A stretch of DNA of 43,375 nt. Source: an uncultured Alphaproteobacteria bacterium. GTDB taxonomy: Bacteria; Pseudomonadota; Alphaproteobacteria; Puniceispirillales; Puniceispirillaceae. The notes beneath the pieces are model-generated. The model saw nothing but the letters and a program-made list of their open reading frames with translations. It was not told where the DNA came from and searched no databases. The stretch lies in NCBI GenBank assembly GCA_937924895.1, contig CALEYP010000009.1, forward strand, positions 1 through 43,375. Reading direction: 5' to 3'. Positions 24,376-33,205 of this stretch are shown piece by piece. The first letter of the stretch is position 1. Each line of letters starts with the position of its first letter. The translations under genes and the position numbers were made by a program.

Positions 24376-26874
24376 CTAAGAGCGTGACCACCAGCCCTTT
24401 TTAGGCTTGGCAGGTGCCTCATTGCTGCCAACCTCAACCACATCAACGGGTTGTGATGAAATCGGGGCTCTTGCATCCGCTGGTGCCGCGACAGCTTCTG
24501 CTGGTGTGGCATCTGTTGGTGATGCATCCGCTGGTGCTGCTTTCTTCTTCGCCGCTTTCTTGCCAGCTTTTTTCTTTGCCGCTTTTGCCGCTTTTTTCGC
24601 TTTTGGCTTTACAGCCTCTTCGCTAGCTGCTGCATCATCATCGGCTGGTGCTGCTTTTGCTTTCGCTGTCTTTTTCTTCGCCGCCTTTTTCTTAGCTGCT
24701 TTCTTCTTCGCCGCAGGCTTATCTTTGACCTCTGCCTTGTCTTTTACAGCGGCTGGTTCAGACGCTTCAGTGCTAGCTTCATTAGCTGCTTGCGATGCGG
24801 TATCAGCTTCTGGCGCATCAGTTTGCTCTACCGCGGCTGGGGCAGCTTTATTATTGCGGCCGCGGCCACCACGACTGCGGCGACGCTTATTCGGTTTATC
24901 AGCGGCGGCCTCATTACCATCAGCGGCATCTGAGGCACCATCATTGTCACTGGCCTCATTTGCGTCTGAGTTTTGTGCCTCATCTGCCACAATATCTGTG
25001 TCAGCATTGCGCTTCTTACGACGTCTGCCGCCACGTCTGCCGCGACGACGACGCTTGCCTTCGCCTTTTTCCTCGTCACCCTCTTGGGTCTCGCCATCAG
25101 GTGCTTCACCATTATTGGCCTGGCCATTATTAGCTTGGCCATTATTGGCCTGACCATTGTCTTTTTGCTGTGATGAGTCGCGTTTTTGCGATTGCGATTT
25201 ACGATTATTCTGATTTTGTTGCGGGGCGGCTTGGTTGTTGGCTTGCCGCATCGTGCCATTCAAAATAATGCCATCTGCCATCAAGGATTTATCAGCGGCA
25301 ATGATGATTGAAATCCCAAAGGTTTTTTCAATATCGGCCACTGTTTCACGCTTATGGTTCAAAATATAAAGCGCAATTTCATCATTCACCGTCACAGTGA
25401 GGCTGCTATCTTTTGTTTTCTCAGCCTCTTGTTCAATGACACGCAAGATTTGTAGGGCAGAAGATTGCGTTGAACGGATGCGTCCTGTCCCTTCACAATG
25501 CGGACATGTTTGGCTCACCGTCTCAACAAGCGATGGGCGCAATCTTTGACGTGACATTTCAAGAAGGCCGAAATGGCTGATAGATCCGACCTGAATGCGG
25601 GCTCTATCATTGCGAACAGCATCTTTTAAGCGACGTTCAACAGCATTTTGATTGCGATTTTCTTCCATATCAATGAAATCAATCACAATCAGACCAGACA
25701 GGTCCCGCAGCTTCAGTTGGCGCCCCACTTCTTCGGCAGCCTCTAAGTTTGTTTTCAGCGCAGTTTCTTCAATATTGCGCTCTTTTGTGGCTTTGCCAGA
25801 GTTGACATCTACCGCCACGAGGGCTTCGGTCTGATTAATGACAATATAGCCACCTGATTTCAGTACCACTTCAGCGCTATAGATAGATTCTAGCTGCTCT
25901 TCGATTTTGTAGGTTTGGAACAAATGAGGCTGTTCATCATATTTCACCACTTTTTTCGCGTGGCTCGGGATAAGCATTTTCATTTGGGCTTTGGCTGTCT
26001 TATAGGCTTCTTCGCCTTCAACCAACACCTCGTCAATGTCATTTGTGTAGATATCGCGAATGGCTTTTTTCACCAGTGAGCCTTCTTCATGAATGAGAGA
26101 CGGGGCCTCTGATTCCAGCGTTTTTTCGCGGATCTCGTTCCATAATTTGGTCAGATAGGTGTAGTCACGCTTTATCTCAGTTTTGGTGCGCTTTGCGCCA
26201 GCTGTGCGCGCGATGACTGCCATGCCTTGCGGCACATCCAAATCTTCCACAATCGCTTTTAAGCGCTTGCGATCAGCAACATTGGCAATTTTGCGAGATA
26301 CACCGCCACCACGATTGGCGTTTGGCATCAAGACGCAATAACGCCCTGCTAATGACAGATATGTTGTCAGAGCGGCGCCTTTGTTTCCGCGCTCTTCTTT
26401 GACCACTTGCACCAATAAAATTTGTTTGCGTGTAATAACTTCTTGGATTTTATAGCGACGGGCAAAGGCTTTATGAGAGCGGCGTGATTGTTCAACTTCA
26501 TCTTCGCCGCCTAATGTTTCAGGCTTGCCATCTTCGGCTACTTCAGGGGTGTCTTCGCCATCTTCTGCCGCAGTATCCTCAGCGGTTTCAGCAGCATTTT
26601 CTGCTTCTATCTCTTCGCGATCTTCGACCGGGATGCGATAGTAATCGGGATGAATTTCACTAAAAGCCAGGAAGCCTTGGCGGTTGCCACCATATTCAAC
26701 AAAGGCTGCCTGTAATGACGGCTCAACACGTGTTACACGTGCGAGATAGACATTTCCTTTTAGTTGTTTTTGATAGCTATTTTCGTAATCAAACTCTTCA
26801 ATGCGGTTGTGATTGAGAAGCGCAACCCGAGTTTCTTCGGGCTGATGCGCGTCGATAAGCAATTTTTTTGTCAT
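24376..26874 (-). CDS. rne: Ribonuclease E
   Basis: The main endoribonuclease for mRNA turnover and rRNA/tRNA processing, and scaffold of the degradosome. The 832-residue protein starts MTKKLLIDAHQPEETRVAL. The S1 domain carries an acidic insertion (about 86-130). The catalytic aspartates are D356 in VDVNSG and D399 in VIDFIDM, and the zinc-link cysteines are C457 and C460 in CPHCEGTG. From about residue 540 the protein is low-complexity: Gln/Asn-rich, arginine-rich RNA-binding blocks (KRRRRGRRGGRRRKK and a second one), then a Lys/Ala histone-H1-like tail. It ends KPKKGWWSRS, matching the Gly-Trp-Trp tail of alphaproteobacterial RNase E. It has a structured leader, listed separately. Confidence 0.97.
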   Translation of the reverse strand: MTKKLLIDAHQPEETRVALLNHNRIEEFDYENSYQKQLKGNVYLARVTRVEPSLQAAFVEYGGNRQGFLAFSEIHPDYYRIPVEDREEIEAENAAETAEDTAAEDGEDTPEVAEDGKPETLGGEDEVEQSRRSHKAFARRYKIQEVITRKQILLVQVVKEERGNKGAALTTYLSLAGRYCVLMPNANRGGGVSRKIANVADRKRLKAIVEDLDVPQGMAVIARTAGAKRTKTEIKRDYTYLTKLWNEIREKTLESEAPSLIHEEGSLVKKAIRDIYTNDIDEVLVEGEEAYKTAKAQMKMLIPSHAKKVVKYDEQPHLFQTYKIEEQLESIYSAEVVLKSGGYIVINQTEALVAVDVNSGKATKERNIEETALKTNLEAAEEVGRQLKLRDLSGLIVIDFIDMEENRNQNAVERRLKDAVRNDRARIQVGSISHFGLLEMSRQRLRPSLVETVSQTCPHCEGTGRIRSTQSSALQILRVIEQEAEKTKDSSLTVTVNDEIALYILNHKRETVADIEKTFGISIIIAADKSLMADGIILNGTMRQANNQAAPQQNQNNRKSQSQKRDSSQQKDNGQANNGQANNGQANNGEAPDGETQEGDEEKGEGKRRRRGRRGGRRRKKRNADTDIVADEAQNSDANEASDNDGASDAADGNEAAADKPNKRRRSRGGRGRNNKAAPAAVEQTDAPEADTASQAANEASTEASEPAAVKDKAEVKDKPAAKKKAAKKKAAKKKTAKAKAAPADDDAAASEEAVKPKAKKAAKAAKKKAGKKAAKKKAAPADASPTDATPAEAVAAPADARAPISSQPVDVVEVGSNEAPAKPKKGWWSRS
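25109..25153 (-). repeat. Three 15-bp tandem repeats inside rne
   Basis: Three copies of a 15-bp unit (ccattattggcctgg and close variants) encode repeated Asn-Gly-Gln-Ala-Asn in the disordered C-terminal half of RNase E, with a partial fourth copy following. Copy number could change by slippage without breaking the frame. Confidence 0.85.
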
Positions 26875-26881
26875 AATTTGA

Positions 26882-26975
26882 GGTTCCCACGCCGCCCCCA
26901 GCCTCTAGCGAGGTTGTGGATGAGCGGTCTGTAAGTGCTGAAAACACTGATGGGTCAATTGATTGCGGTGGAACC
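26882..26975 (-). promoter_or_regulatory. Long-range pairing in the rne leader
   Basis: In the rne-sense RNA, GGUUCCAC (26975 to 26968) can pair with GUGGGAACC (26890 to 26882), with one bulged G. The second segment ends just seven bases before the rne start codon, so the pairing would cover the ribosome-binding region. A smaller CCUC-GCUA-GAGG hairpin lies between them. Confidence 0.4.
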
Positions 26976-26986
26976 GGCATAGCAAA

Positions 26987-27010
26987 AGCATATCTGTTGC
27001 CAGATATGCT
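26987..27010 (-). promoter_or_regulatory. Perfect 10-bp hairpin with GCAA tetraloop in the rne leader
   Basis: In the rne-sense RNA, AGCAUAUCUG pairs perfectly with CAGAUAUGCU around a GCAA (GNRA) loop and is followed by UUUUG. It lies 113-136 bases upstream of the rne start. E. coli rne is autoregulated through hairpins in its leader; an equivalent role here is inference. Confidence 0.6.
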
Positions 27011-27419
27011 CGTCTGCGCGTTTTCCCTCTTTAAACATAAGGCGGCATTCATTTGCACGGCCCCTAACACAATCTTTTGCCAGCATGTCGGCAGCGCCTC
27101 AACGGGCGTCTTGCCATTTGCTCCATGCCTTTTTCATCAACTTCGTAAAAATACCAAAGTGGCATTCTCATTTTAAAATCCATCAATGCTAAGCCGCCTT
27201 AGATTTTTGGGGCATCAGCACGCTAGATTAAAATCCTTACCCATAACCTACTCTTTTCCTCTTCTATTCTGCAAGTCTTTTCAGATGGTTGTTCATATCT
27301 TTTGCAATTCCGTTTCTTTTCTGAAGTTCTGCCTAGCCCTGTGGCACATGATTGGGTAGATTAGCGGCGCGCATGAGATGCGTCACATAGGTGTTTGGAG
27401 CAATAAGGGCAGACATATT

Positions 27420-28745
27420 ATGCGGCTAACCCAAGTCTTACCGCCATTATCTTTTGTCAAATTGTGGCTCACGAGCCTTATGCTTACCGTGATGATGCCT
27501 CATAATATGGCAGTGGCTGACAATGCCTTTACCGGGTTGCGTATGGGAAGTGTGGCTATTGATGGGGCTGATGCGACGCGGCTCGTCGTTGAGATGAGCA
27601 ACCCCATTGAAGCGCGTCTTTTCCTACTTGATAACCCTTACCGGCTGGTCATGGATGTGGCCGGGGCCGCGTGGGATGCAGGCTCTCTTCTTCCTATGGG
27701 GTCTCTTAATGAGGGGCCCATTGCCTCCTATCGCTATGGTACTCCCGATAAAGAGACAGGCCGCCTTGTTGTGGAATTAAAAGGCCCTGCGGCGCCGATG
27801 CGTGTCTTCTTATTACCCCCTCGTGACCAAGGGGGGCACCGTATTGTGATCGATCTGCTTGAGAGAGGTCCCACTGCCTTTAAGGTGGCGAAAGCTGCAC
27901 TTGCGAAACAGCCCTATATCACTGAATTTTCAGCCGATGCCGCGCTTGATAATGCGATCTCGGCTAATACTGTTACGGCTGCGCCCACAATCAATACACC
28001 TGATGAGGGGGGGCGCAGCGTCTCGATTGCGCAACCTGCACCACGTCCTGCCTTCTTCAAGCGACTGTGGGTTGTGATGGGTTATGCGGGCCATGGCGGC
28101 AAAGATCCTGGTGCCTCTGGTGCGCGTGGCACAATTGAAAAAGAAGTCACCTTGAAAGCAGCGCGCATTTTAGCGGACAAATTGAATCAAACAGGCCGTG
28201 TTAGAGCTGTTTTAACAAGAGATGATGACCGTTATTTGAAGCTCCGGCAACGCATCAATCTAGCAAGAGAGGCGCAGGCAGATCTTTTCATCTCGTTGCA
28301 TGCAGATGCGTTTCATAACCCAAAGGCAAAAGGGATGAGTGTGTTCTCCTTGTCAGACAAAGCATCTGATAAGGAAGCGGCCTATCTTGCAAAACGTGAA
28401 AATCAGGCGGATTTGATTGGTGGTCCTGACCTAGAGGGCGAAGACCCGCTTGCTGCCACAGCTTTGCTTCGGATGTTTCAGCGAGAATCAATGAATGAAT
28501 CAGCCCATCTAGCAAATGAGATTTTGACAGAAATCAAAGATTTGCCGGGTGGTAATAAGAGAGGGCACCGGTTTGCAGGCTTTGCGGTGTTGAAATCTCC
28601 TGACATCCCGTCTGTGTTGTTTGAGATGGGCTTTCTGACCAATCGTGAGGAAGAAGCTAAATTACGCTCAACAACCTATTTATCTGGGCTCGCTGACAGA
28701 TTGCAGCGCGCTATCATCACCTATTTGGAACAATCAGGTCGCTGA
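27420..28745 (+). CDS. amiC: N-acetylmuramoyl-L-alanine amidase (AmiC-type) with AMIN domain
   Basis: A periplasmic zinc amidase that splits septal peptidoglycan during cell separation. I start at the ATG at 27420 (441 residues), which gives a proper signal peptide (1-34); the frame from 27378 adds 14 residues. An AMIN domain (about 40-150) is followed by a linker and an Amidase_3 domain (about 215-438). Zinc ligands are visible as H225 in GHGG, E240 and the His of SLHADA, and the catalytic Glu in VLFEMGFLTN. The usual Asp-Pro/Ala-Gly-His-Gly-Gly motif reads Tyr-Ala-Gly-His-Gly-Gly here. The stop TGA overlaps the next start by one base, so the PBP gene is translationally coupled. Confidence 0.93.
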   Translation: MRLTQVLPPLSFVKLWLTSLMLTVMMPHNMAVADNAFTGLRMGSVAIDGADATRLVVEMSNPIEARLFLLDNPYRLVMDVAGAAWDAGSLLPMGSLNEGPIASYRYGTPDKETGRLVVELKGPAAPMRVFLLPPRDQGGHRIVIDLLERGPTAFKVAKAALAKQPYITEFSADAALDNAISANTVTAAPTINTPDEGGRSVSIAQPAPRPAFFKRLWVVMGYAGHGGKDPGASGARGTIEKEVTLKAARILADKLNQTGRVRAVLTRDDDRYLKLRQRINLAREAQADLFISLHADAFHNPKAKGMSVFSLSDKASDKEAAYLAKRENQADLIGGPDLEGEDPLAATALLRMFQRESMNESAHLANEILTEIKDLPGGNKRGHRFAGFAVLKSPDIPSVLFEMGFLTNREEEAKLRSTTYLSGLADRLQRAIITYLEQSGR

Positions 28746-31222
28746 TGACTGCCCCAGTATCGCCGCAATCTAAGTCTATGGTAGGCCGCATGATAAAGTG
28801 GATAGCTGGCTTATTGACTCTTGCAATCATTGGGATCGCGGCTGTGATTGGCGGTGTGCTGTGGATATTTTGGACTTATGGTAATGATTTGCCAGATTAT
28901 CGGCAATTGGCGAAATATGAGCCAGATGTGGTCACGCGGATCTATGCGGGGAATGGCGCACTTTTAGAAGAATATGCCACTCAAAAGCGGTTATTTGTGC
29001 CAACCAAAGCTATTCCTCCGAAATTGGTCCATGCCTTCTTATCTGCCGAGGATAAAGGTTATTACGAGCATTTTGGCGTTGATCTCAAAGCGCTGGGTCG
29101 TGCCGTCCTAACCAATATCGTGAATTATGGAACAGGGCGTCGTCCGATTGGGGCGTCAACCATCACGCAACAGGTGGCTAAAAACTTTTTGCTCACTAAT
29201 GAAGTCTCATATGAACGGAAAATCAAAGAAGCGATTTTGGCCATCCGTATTGAGCGTGCCTTTGATAAAGAACAGATCTTAGCCTTATATCTAAATGAAA
29301 TTTATCTTGGCCTCGCTAGTTACGGTGTGGCGGCTGCCTCATTAAATTATTTTGATAAGGCGCTTGATCAGCTTGAATTACATGAGATGGCCTATCTCGC
29401 AGCGCTGCCCAAGGCTCCTGGAAATTATCACCCAACACGTAAAGTTAAAGCAGCTTTGGCGCGCCGTAATTGGGTGCTTCGCCAAATGGCTGAAAATGGA
29501 TATATCAGTAGAGAGACAGCAGCAGAGGCTGCGGCCAAGCCGTTATCTTATCGTGATCAGACAGGGGCAGATAGTGCGTCAGCTCCATATTTTACTGAAC
29601 AGGTGCGGCGTCAGCTCATCTCCCAATATGGCGCCGATGGGTTATATGGCGGGGGACTCGCCGTTCGTACAACCTTAGACCCACGCCTACAGGAGATTGC
29701 TGAACGCGCCTTGCGTGAAGGTCTTGAAGCTTTGGATAAACGCCAAGGTTGGCGTGGTCCTCTTGGTCAGGTGGATCCCTCCCAAGATTTAGAAGAACAG
29801 CTCGCAGCCTATACAGCCATTATGCCGGAAAACCGCTATGCGGCATTGGTAACAGAGGTCGAAGATAAAATGGCCTATATTTACGTGCGTGGTGGGTCTG
29901 CACAAATTCCATTCGCGCTTGCAAACTGGGCCTATCCCCCTCGTAACAAAGACGGCATTCGCCCGCAACCTATCCAATCTTTAACCGAAGCGCTTCAGGT
30001 CGGTGATATCATCATGGTGCAGCCACCCGAAGAAGCAAAAGAGCGCATTAGGGATTATAAGGTGCAAGATGGGGATTACGCGCTTGGTCAAATTCCAGCT
30101 GTGAATGCCGCTCTGGTTGCGCTAGACCCTCATACGGGCCGGGTATTAGCAATGTCTGGCGGCTATGATTATCGCAATTCGGAATTTAATCGCGCGACAC
30201 AGGCCAAACGGCAACCTGGATCGGCCTTTAAGCCGTTTGTGTATCTCGCAGCCCTCGATCAGGGCTATTTGCCAACAACGCGGATTTTGGATGCGCCCCT
30301 TGTTGTTGATCAAGGGCCTGGGAAACCAAAATGGAAGCCAGCCAACTATACGAAGAAATTCTACGGCCCCTCCATTATGCGGGTCGGCATTGAACAGTCT
30401 CGTAATTTGATGACAGCCCGTCTTGCGATGGCGCTTGGCATGGATGTGGTATCTGATTATGCAGCAAAATTTGGCATTGATAAAAATATGCCACCCCTAT
30501 TATCGATGTCACTTGGCGCTGGTGAGACTGACCTGCTCTCTATCACAGCGGCCTATGGCATTTTGGTAAATGGTGGCAAGGATGTTGTGCCAACACTCAT
30601 TGACCGTGTTCAAGATCGGACAGGGAAGACAATCTATCGCCATGATGACCGTGATTGCAGCGCTTGCCAAAGTGATGATGTGCAATTGGTGAATGTCATC
30701 CCTGTATTGGAGGATGAGCGCGCCCAACTCACTGACCCGGCCTCAGCCTATCAAATGGTCTCGATGTTAGAAGGGGTTATTCAGCGCGGGACAGGACGTA
30801 AAATCAAAGATGATGCCCTTGTGATTGCTGGGAAAACAGGCACCACCAATGACAATACAAATGCGTGGTTTATTGGCTTTTCACCAGATTTGGTCGCTGG
30901 TGTTTATGTTGGCTATGATACGCCTCGTCCGCTTGGTAAACGAGAAACAGGGTCAACGGCTGCTGTTCCTATTTTTGGGCAATTTATGTCTGAGGCTCTT
31001 GAATCTGCGCCCACCATTCCGTTTCGTCGTCCCAATGGTGTGAATATCATCCCTGTATCTGCGGAAACAGGGTTGCGGGTATCTTTGAAAGATACCAAAG
31101 CTGTTTTAGAGACCTTCAAGCCGGGACAATTTCCTGGCGCTAGTCAGATTATTGACGGTGGCATGAAAGCTGATGCAGGTGCCGTAAAGCCAGTTGCACC
31201 GTCTGCGCCAGCACTGTATTAA
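28745..31222 (+). CDS. mrcA: Class A penicillin-binding protein 1A
   Basis: A bifunctional peptidoglycan synthase. In 825 residues, a membrane anchor (about 17-44) precedes the GT51 glycosyltransferase domain with catalytic E102 in AEDKGYYEHFGVD, the GASTITQQVAKNF motif and RKIKEAILAIRIE. An inserted OB-like region (about 320-430) is typical of Gram-negative PBP1A. The transpeptidase domain has S493 in PGSAFKPF with K496, the SRN motif, and KTGTTND. The rne/amiC/mrcA/prfB order is a conserved alphaproteobacterial arrangement. Coupled translation with amiC places a synthase and a hydrolase on one transcript. Confidence 0.96.
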   Translation: MTAPVSPQSKSMVGRMIKWIAGLLTLAIIGIAAVIGGVLWIFWTYGNDLPDYRQLAKYEPDVVTRIYAGNGALLEEYATQKRLFVPTKAIPPKLVHAFLSAEDKGYYEHFGVDLKALGRAVLTNIVNYGTGRRPIGASTITQQVAKNFLLTNEVSYERKIKEAILAIRIERAFDKEQILALYLNEIYLGLASYGVAAASLNYFDKALDQLELHEMAYLAALPKAPGNYHPTRKVKAALARRNWVLRQMAENGYISRETAAEAAAKPLSYRDQTGADSASAPYFTEQVRRQLISQYGADGLYGGGLAVRTTLDPRLQEIAERALREGLEALDKRQGWRGPLGQVDPSQDLEEQLAAYTAIMPENRYAALVTEVEDKMAYIYVRGGSAQIPFALANWAYPPRNKDGIRPQPIQSLTEALQVGDIIMVQPPEEAKERIRDYKVQDGDYALGQIPAVNAALVALDPHTGRVLAMSGGYDYRNSEFNRATQAKRQPGSAFKPFVYLAALDQGYLPTTRILDAPLVVDQGPGKPKWKPANYTKKFYGPSIMRVGIEQSRNLMTARLAMALGMDVVSDYAAKFGIDKNMPPLLSMSLGAGETDLLSITAAYGILVNGGKDVVPTLIDRVQDRTGKTIYRHDDRDCSACQSDDVQLVNVIPVLEDERAQLTDPASAYQMVSMLEGVIQRGTGRKIKDDALVIAGKTGTTNDNTNAWFIGFSPDLVAGVYVGYDTPRPLGKRETGSTAAVPIFGQFMSEALESAPTIPFRRPNGVNIIPVSAETGLRVSLKDTKAVLETFKPGQFPGASQIIDGGMKADAGAVKPVAPSAPALY

Positions 31223-31267
31223 AGTGGCATATCTTTGACCCCTATTGCACATAAGGCATAACAAGCA

Positions 31268-32374
31268 ATGCAGGCAGAAACACATCACGCCGTCGAAACG
31301 ATCAAAGCCGCCATTGGCCTTTTGCAAACACATATTGATGTAGACGCATCAAAAGCACGCCTCGATGTGTTGATGACACAAATTTCTGATCCTGATTTCT
31401 GGAATAATCAGGAAACGGCGCAAGCTGTGATGCAAGAAAAAACGTACCTTGAAAATGCATTGGCTAGCCTAGCTGAGATTGAAGGTGGGCTGGCAGAACA
31501 GTTGGAAATGATGGCCCTTGGTGAAGAAGAGGGTGATGGGGATATTGTAGCTGAAGCAGAGGCTGAGATTCTGTCTCTTGCCGCAATAGCAGAAAAGAAA
31601 CAGCTTGAATCCCTATTATCTGGTGAGGCAGACCGGAATAATTGCTTCCTTGAAATTCATCCCGGCGCAGGCGGGACTGAAGCCCAAGATTGGGCGGCCA
31701 TGCTCATGCGGATGTATTCGCGCTGGGCTGATTCTCGCGCCTTTAAACTTGAAGTCATGGAAGAGAGCGCAGGCGAAGAAGCGGGTATCAAGTCAGTGAC
31801 ATTACGCGTCGCTGGTGTGAATGCCTATGGCTGGCTAAAGACTGAGTCAGGTGTGCACCGCCTTGTCCGTATCTCACCCTATGATAGCTCGGCGCGTCGC
31901 CATACTAGCTTTGCCTCTGTTTGGATTTATCCTGAGGTTGATGACAATATTGATATCGAAATCGCAGAATCTGATTTGCGTGTAGATACCTATCGAGCCT
32001 CTGGGGCTGGCGGGCAGCATGTGAACACCACAGATTCTGCTATTCGGATCACCCACGTGCCGACAGGTATCGTTGTGCAATGTCAGTCCGACCGTTCGCA
32101 GCATCGTAACCGCGCTACCGCACTGAATATGCTAAAAGCGCGTCTCTATGAGTTGGAGCTTCAAAAGCGAGAAGAAGCAGCCAATGATACGAATGCCACC
32201 AAATCAGACATTGGCTGGGGCAACCAAATTCGATCTTATGTTTTGCATCCTTATCAAATGGTGAAGGATTTACGGACGCAGGTCGAAACAGGTAATGCGC
32301 AAGGTGTCTTAGATGGCGATTTAGATAATTTCATCGAGGCGAGCCTTGCTGCCCGTGTTGGTAGCAAGGTCTAA
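31268..32374 (+). CDS. prfB: Peptide chain release factor 2
   Basis: Recognises UAA and UGA stop codons and releases the peptide. The 368-residue frame is continuous: there is no in-frame UGA or +1 shift site such as E. coli uses for autoregulation near codon 26. The catalytic GGQ is at 248-250 (GAGGQHVN). The stop-recognition tripeptide, SPF in E. coli, is SPY here (203-205, in RISPYDSSARRHTSF). The upstream 45-base gap after mrcA has no terminator, so it is likely part of the amiC-mrcA transcript. TGA is used as a normal stop in this window (for example amiC, accC, mnmA). Confidence 0.97.
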   Translation: MQAETHHAVETIKAAIGLLQTHIDVDASKARLDVLMTQISDPDFWNNQETAQAVMQEKTYLENALASLAEIEGGLAEQLEMMALGEEEGDGDIVAEAEAEILSLAAIAEKKQLESLLSGEADRNNCFLEIHPGAGGTEAQDWAAMLMRMYSRWADSRAFKLEVMEESAGEEAGIKSVTLRVAGVNAYGWLKTESGVHRLVRISPYDSSARRHTSFASVWIYPEVDDNIDIEIAESDLRVDTYRASGAGGQHVNTTDSAIRITHVPTGIVVQCQSDRSQHRNRATALNMLKARLYELELQKREEAANDTNATKSDIGWGNQIRSYVLHPYQMVKDLRTQVETGNAQGVLDGDLDNFIEASLAARVGSKV

Positions 32375-32391
32375 ACAACGCCTAACTTAAC

Positions 32392-33201
32392 TTAGGCTGA
32401 GGCTGCTATGGGGCGATAGAAAGCAGCTGAAAAGCGCGCGGCATTGCGAGCTGAAATATTAAAGGGTGGCTTTAATTGGCCATGAAAATACCGTTTCACA
32501 AGGCCTTGCCATGTGCTGATTGGGTCAAGACGCTCCATGCCACATTGATAATCAAACCATCTTTTCCCTGTGGCGACATGCCCCACTTCATCATGCATGA
32601 TGATTTCTAGGATCTCGGCAGATGCCAAATCTTCTATGTTATAGAATTTTTTCAAAAGCTGCGGTGTGATATCAAGGCCTCTTGCCTCTAGAACGAGAGG
32701 CGCGATTGCCAAACGTGCCAATAAATCATCTTTCGTCGATTCAGCGGCTTGCCATAGGCCATCATGTGCTGGTAGAGCGCCATAGAAGCTTCCCATCTCT
32801 TCTAGTCGGTCGGCCAGCAATGTGAAATGTTTTGCTTCATCATCAGCGACTGATAGCCAATCTTTTGTGAAATCTAATGGCAGGTGGTGATGTTGATAGC
32901 GCACCGCCATATCGAGCGCCAAATCAATCGCATTTAACTCAATATGCGCAATCGCATGTAAAAGCGCGATGCGCCCTTCTGGCGCTTTGGTAATGCGCCG
33001 TTTTGGAACCTCACGTGGGTCCAGTAATTGCGGGGCATCTGGGCGGCCAGGGCGAATTTGTACAGCCTGTTGCGAGACCCTGTTATAGCCGCCATTGCAG
33101 AGATCTTTATAAATCTGTCTCACGCGCTTAGCTTTTTCGCGTGGATCACAAATGGCAAAGGCTTCAATGATAGCAGGTGCCGCATCCAGATGCGTTGTCA
33201 T
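32392..33201 (-). CDS. DUF455 ferritin-like protein
   Basis: A 269-residue helical protein of the DUF455 family. The repeated Glu/His motifs AIAHIELNAIDLALD, VADDEAKHFTLL, LEARGLD and IMHDEVGHV provide the ligands of a ferritin-like di-metal centre. The enzymatic role of the family is not established to my knowledge. The gene starts four bases after the stop of the Bcp peroxiredoxin and is surely co-transcribed with it, which hints at an oxidative-stress or metal-related function. It converges with prfB, whose stop lies 17 bases away. Confidence 0.85.
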   Translation of the reverse strand: MTTHLDAAPAIIEAFAICDPREKAKRVRQIYKDLCNGGYNRVSQQAVQIRPGRPDAPQLLDPREVPKRRITKAPEGRIALLHAIAHIELNAIDLALDMAVRYQHHHLPLDFTKDWLSVADDEAKHFTLLADRLEEMGSFYGALPAHDGLWQAAESTKDDLLARLAIAPLVLEARGLDITPQLLKKFYNIEDLASAEILEIIMHDEVGHVATGKRWFDYQCGMERLDPISTWQGLVKRYFHGQLKPPFNISARNAARFSAAFYRPIAASA

Positions 33202-33205
33202 AGTT

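Larger units (their letters stand above)
26875..27419. promoter_or_regulatory. Divergent rne / amiC intergenic region
   Basis: This 545-base stretch is the longest gene-free region here. Its left part is the probable rne leader with strong secondary structure. The right part, from about 27080, is T-rich on the plus strand and should carry the amiC promoter. Reading frames inside it have no family signature. I see no tRNA, riboswitch of known type or operator. A short inverted repeat (CTAAG-ccgc-CTTAG, 27189-27202) followed by five T is probably too weak to terminate. Confidence 0.6.

Noticed and set aside
24407..25153. 248-residue plus-strand frame opposite rne
   Set aside because: Its low-complexity Ala/Phe/Ser composition mirrors the Lys/Ala-rich tail of RNase E; it is a shadow of that repeat.
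26916..27176. 86-residue plus-strand frame in the rne-amiC gap
   Set aside because: No recognisable motif and no ribosome-binding site, and it overlaps the structured rne leader.
27189..27207. Terminator-like CTAAG/CTTAG repeat with a T-run
   Set aside because: The five-base AT-rich stem is too weak, and no gene upstream on that strand needs termination.
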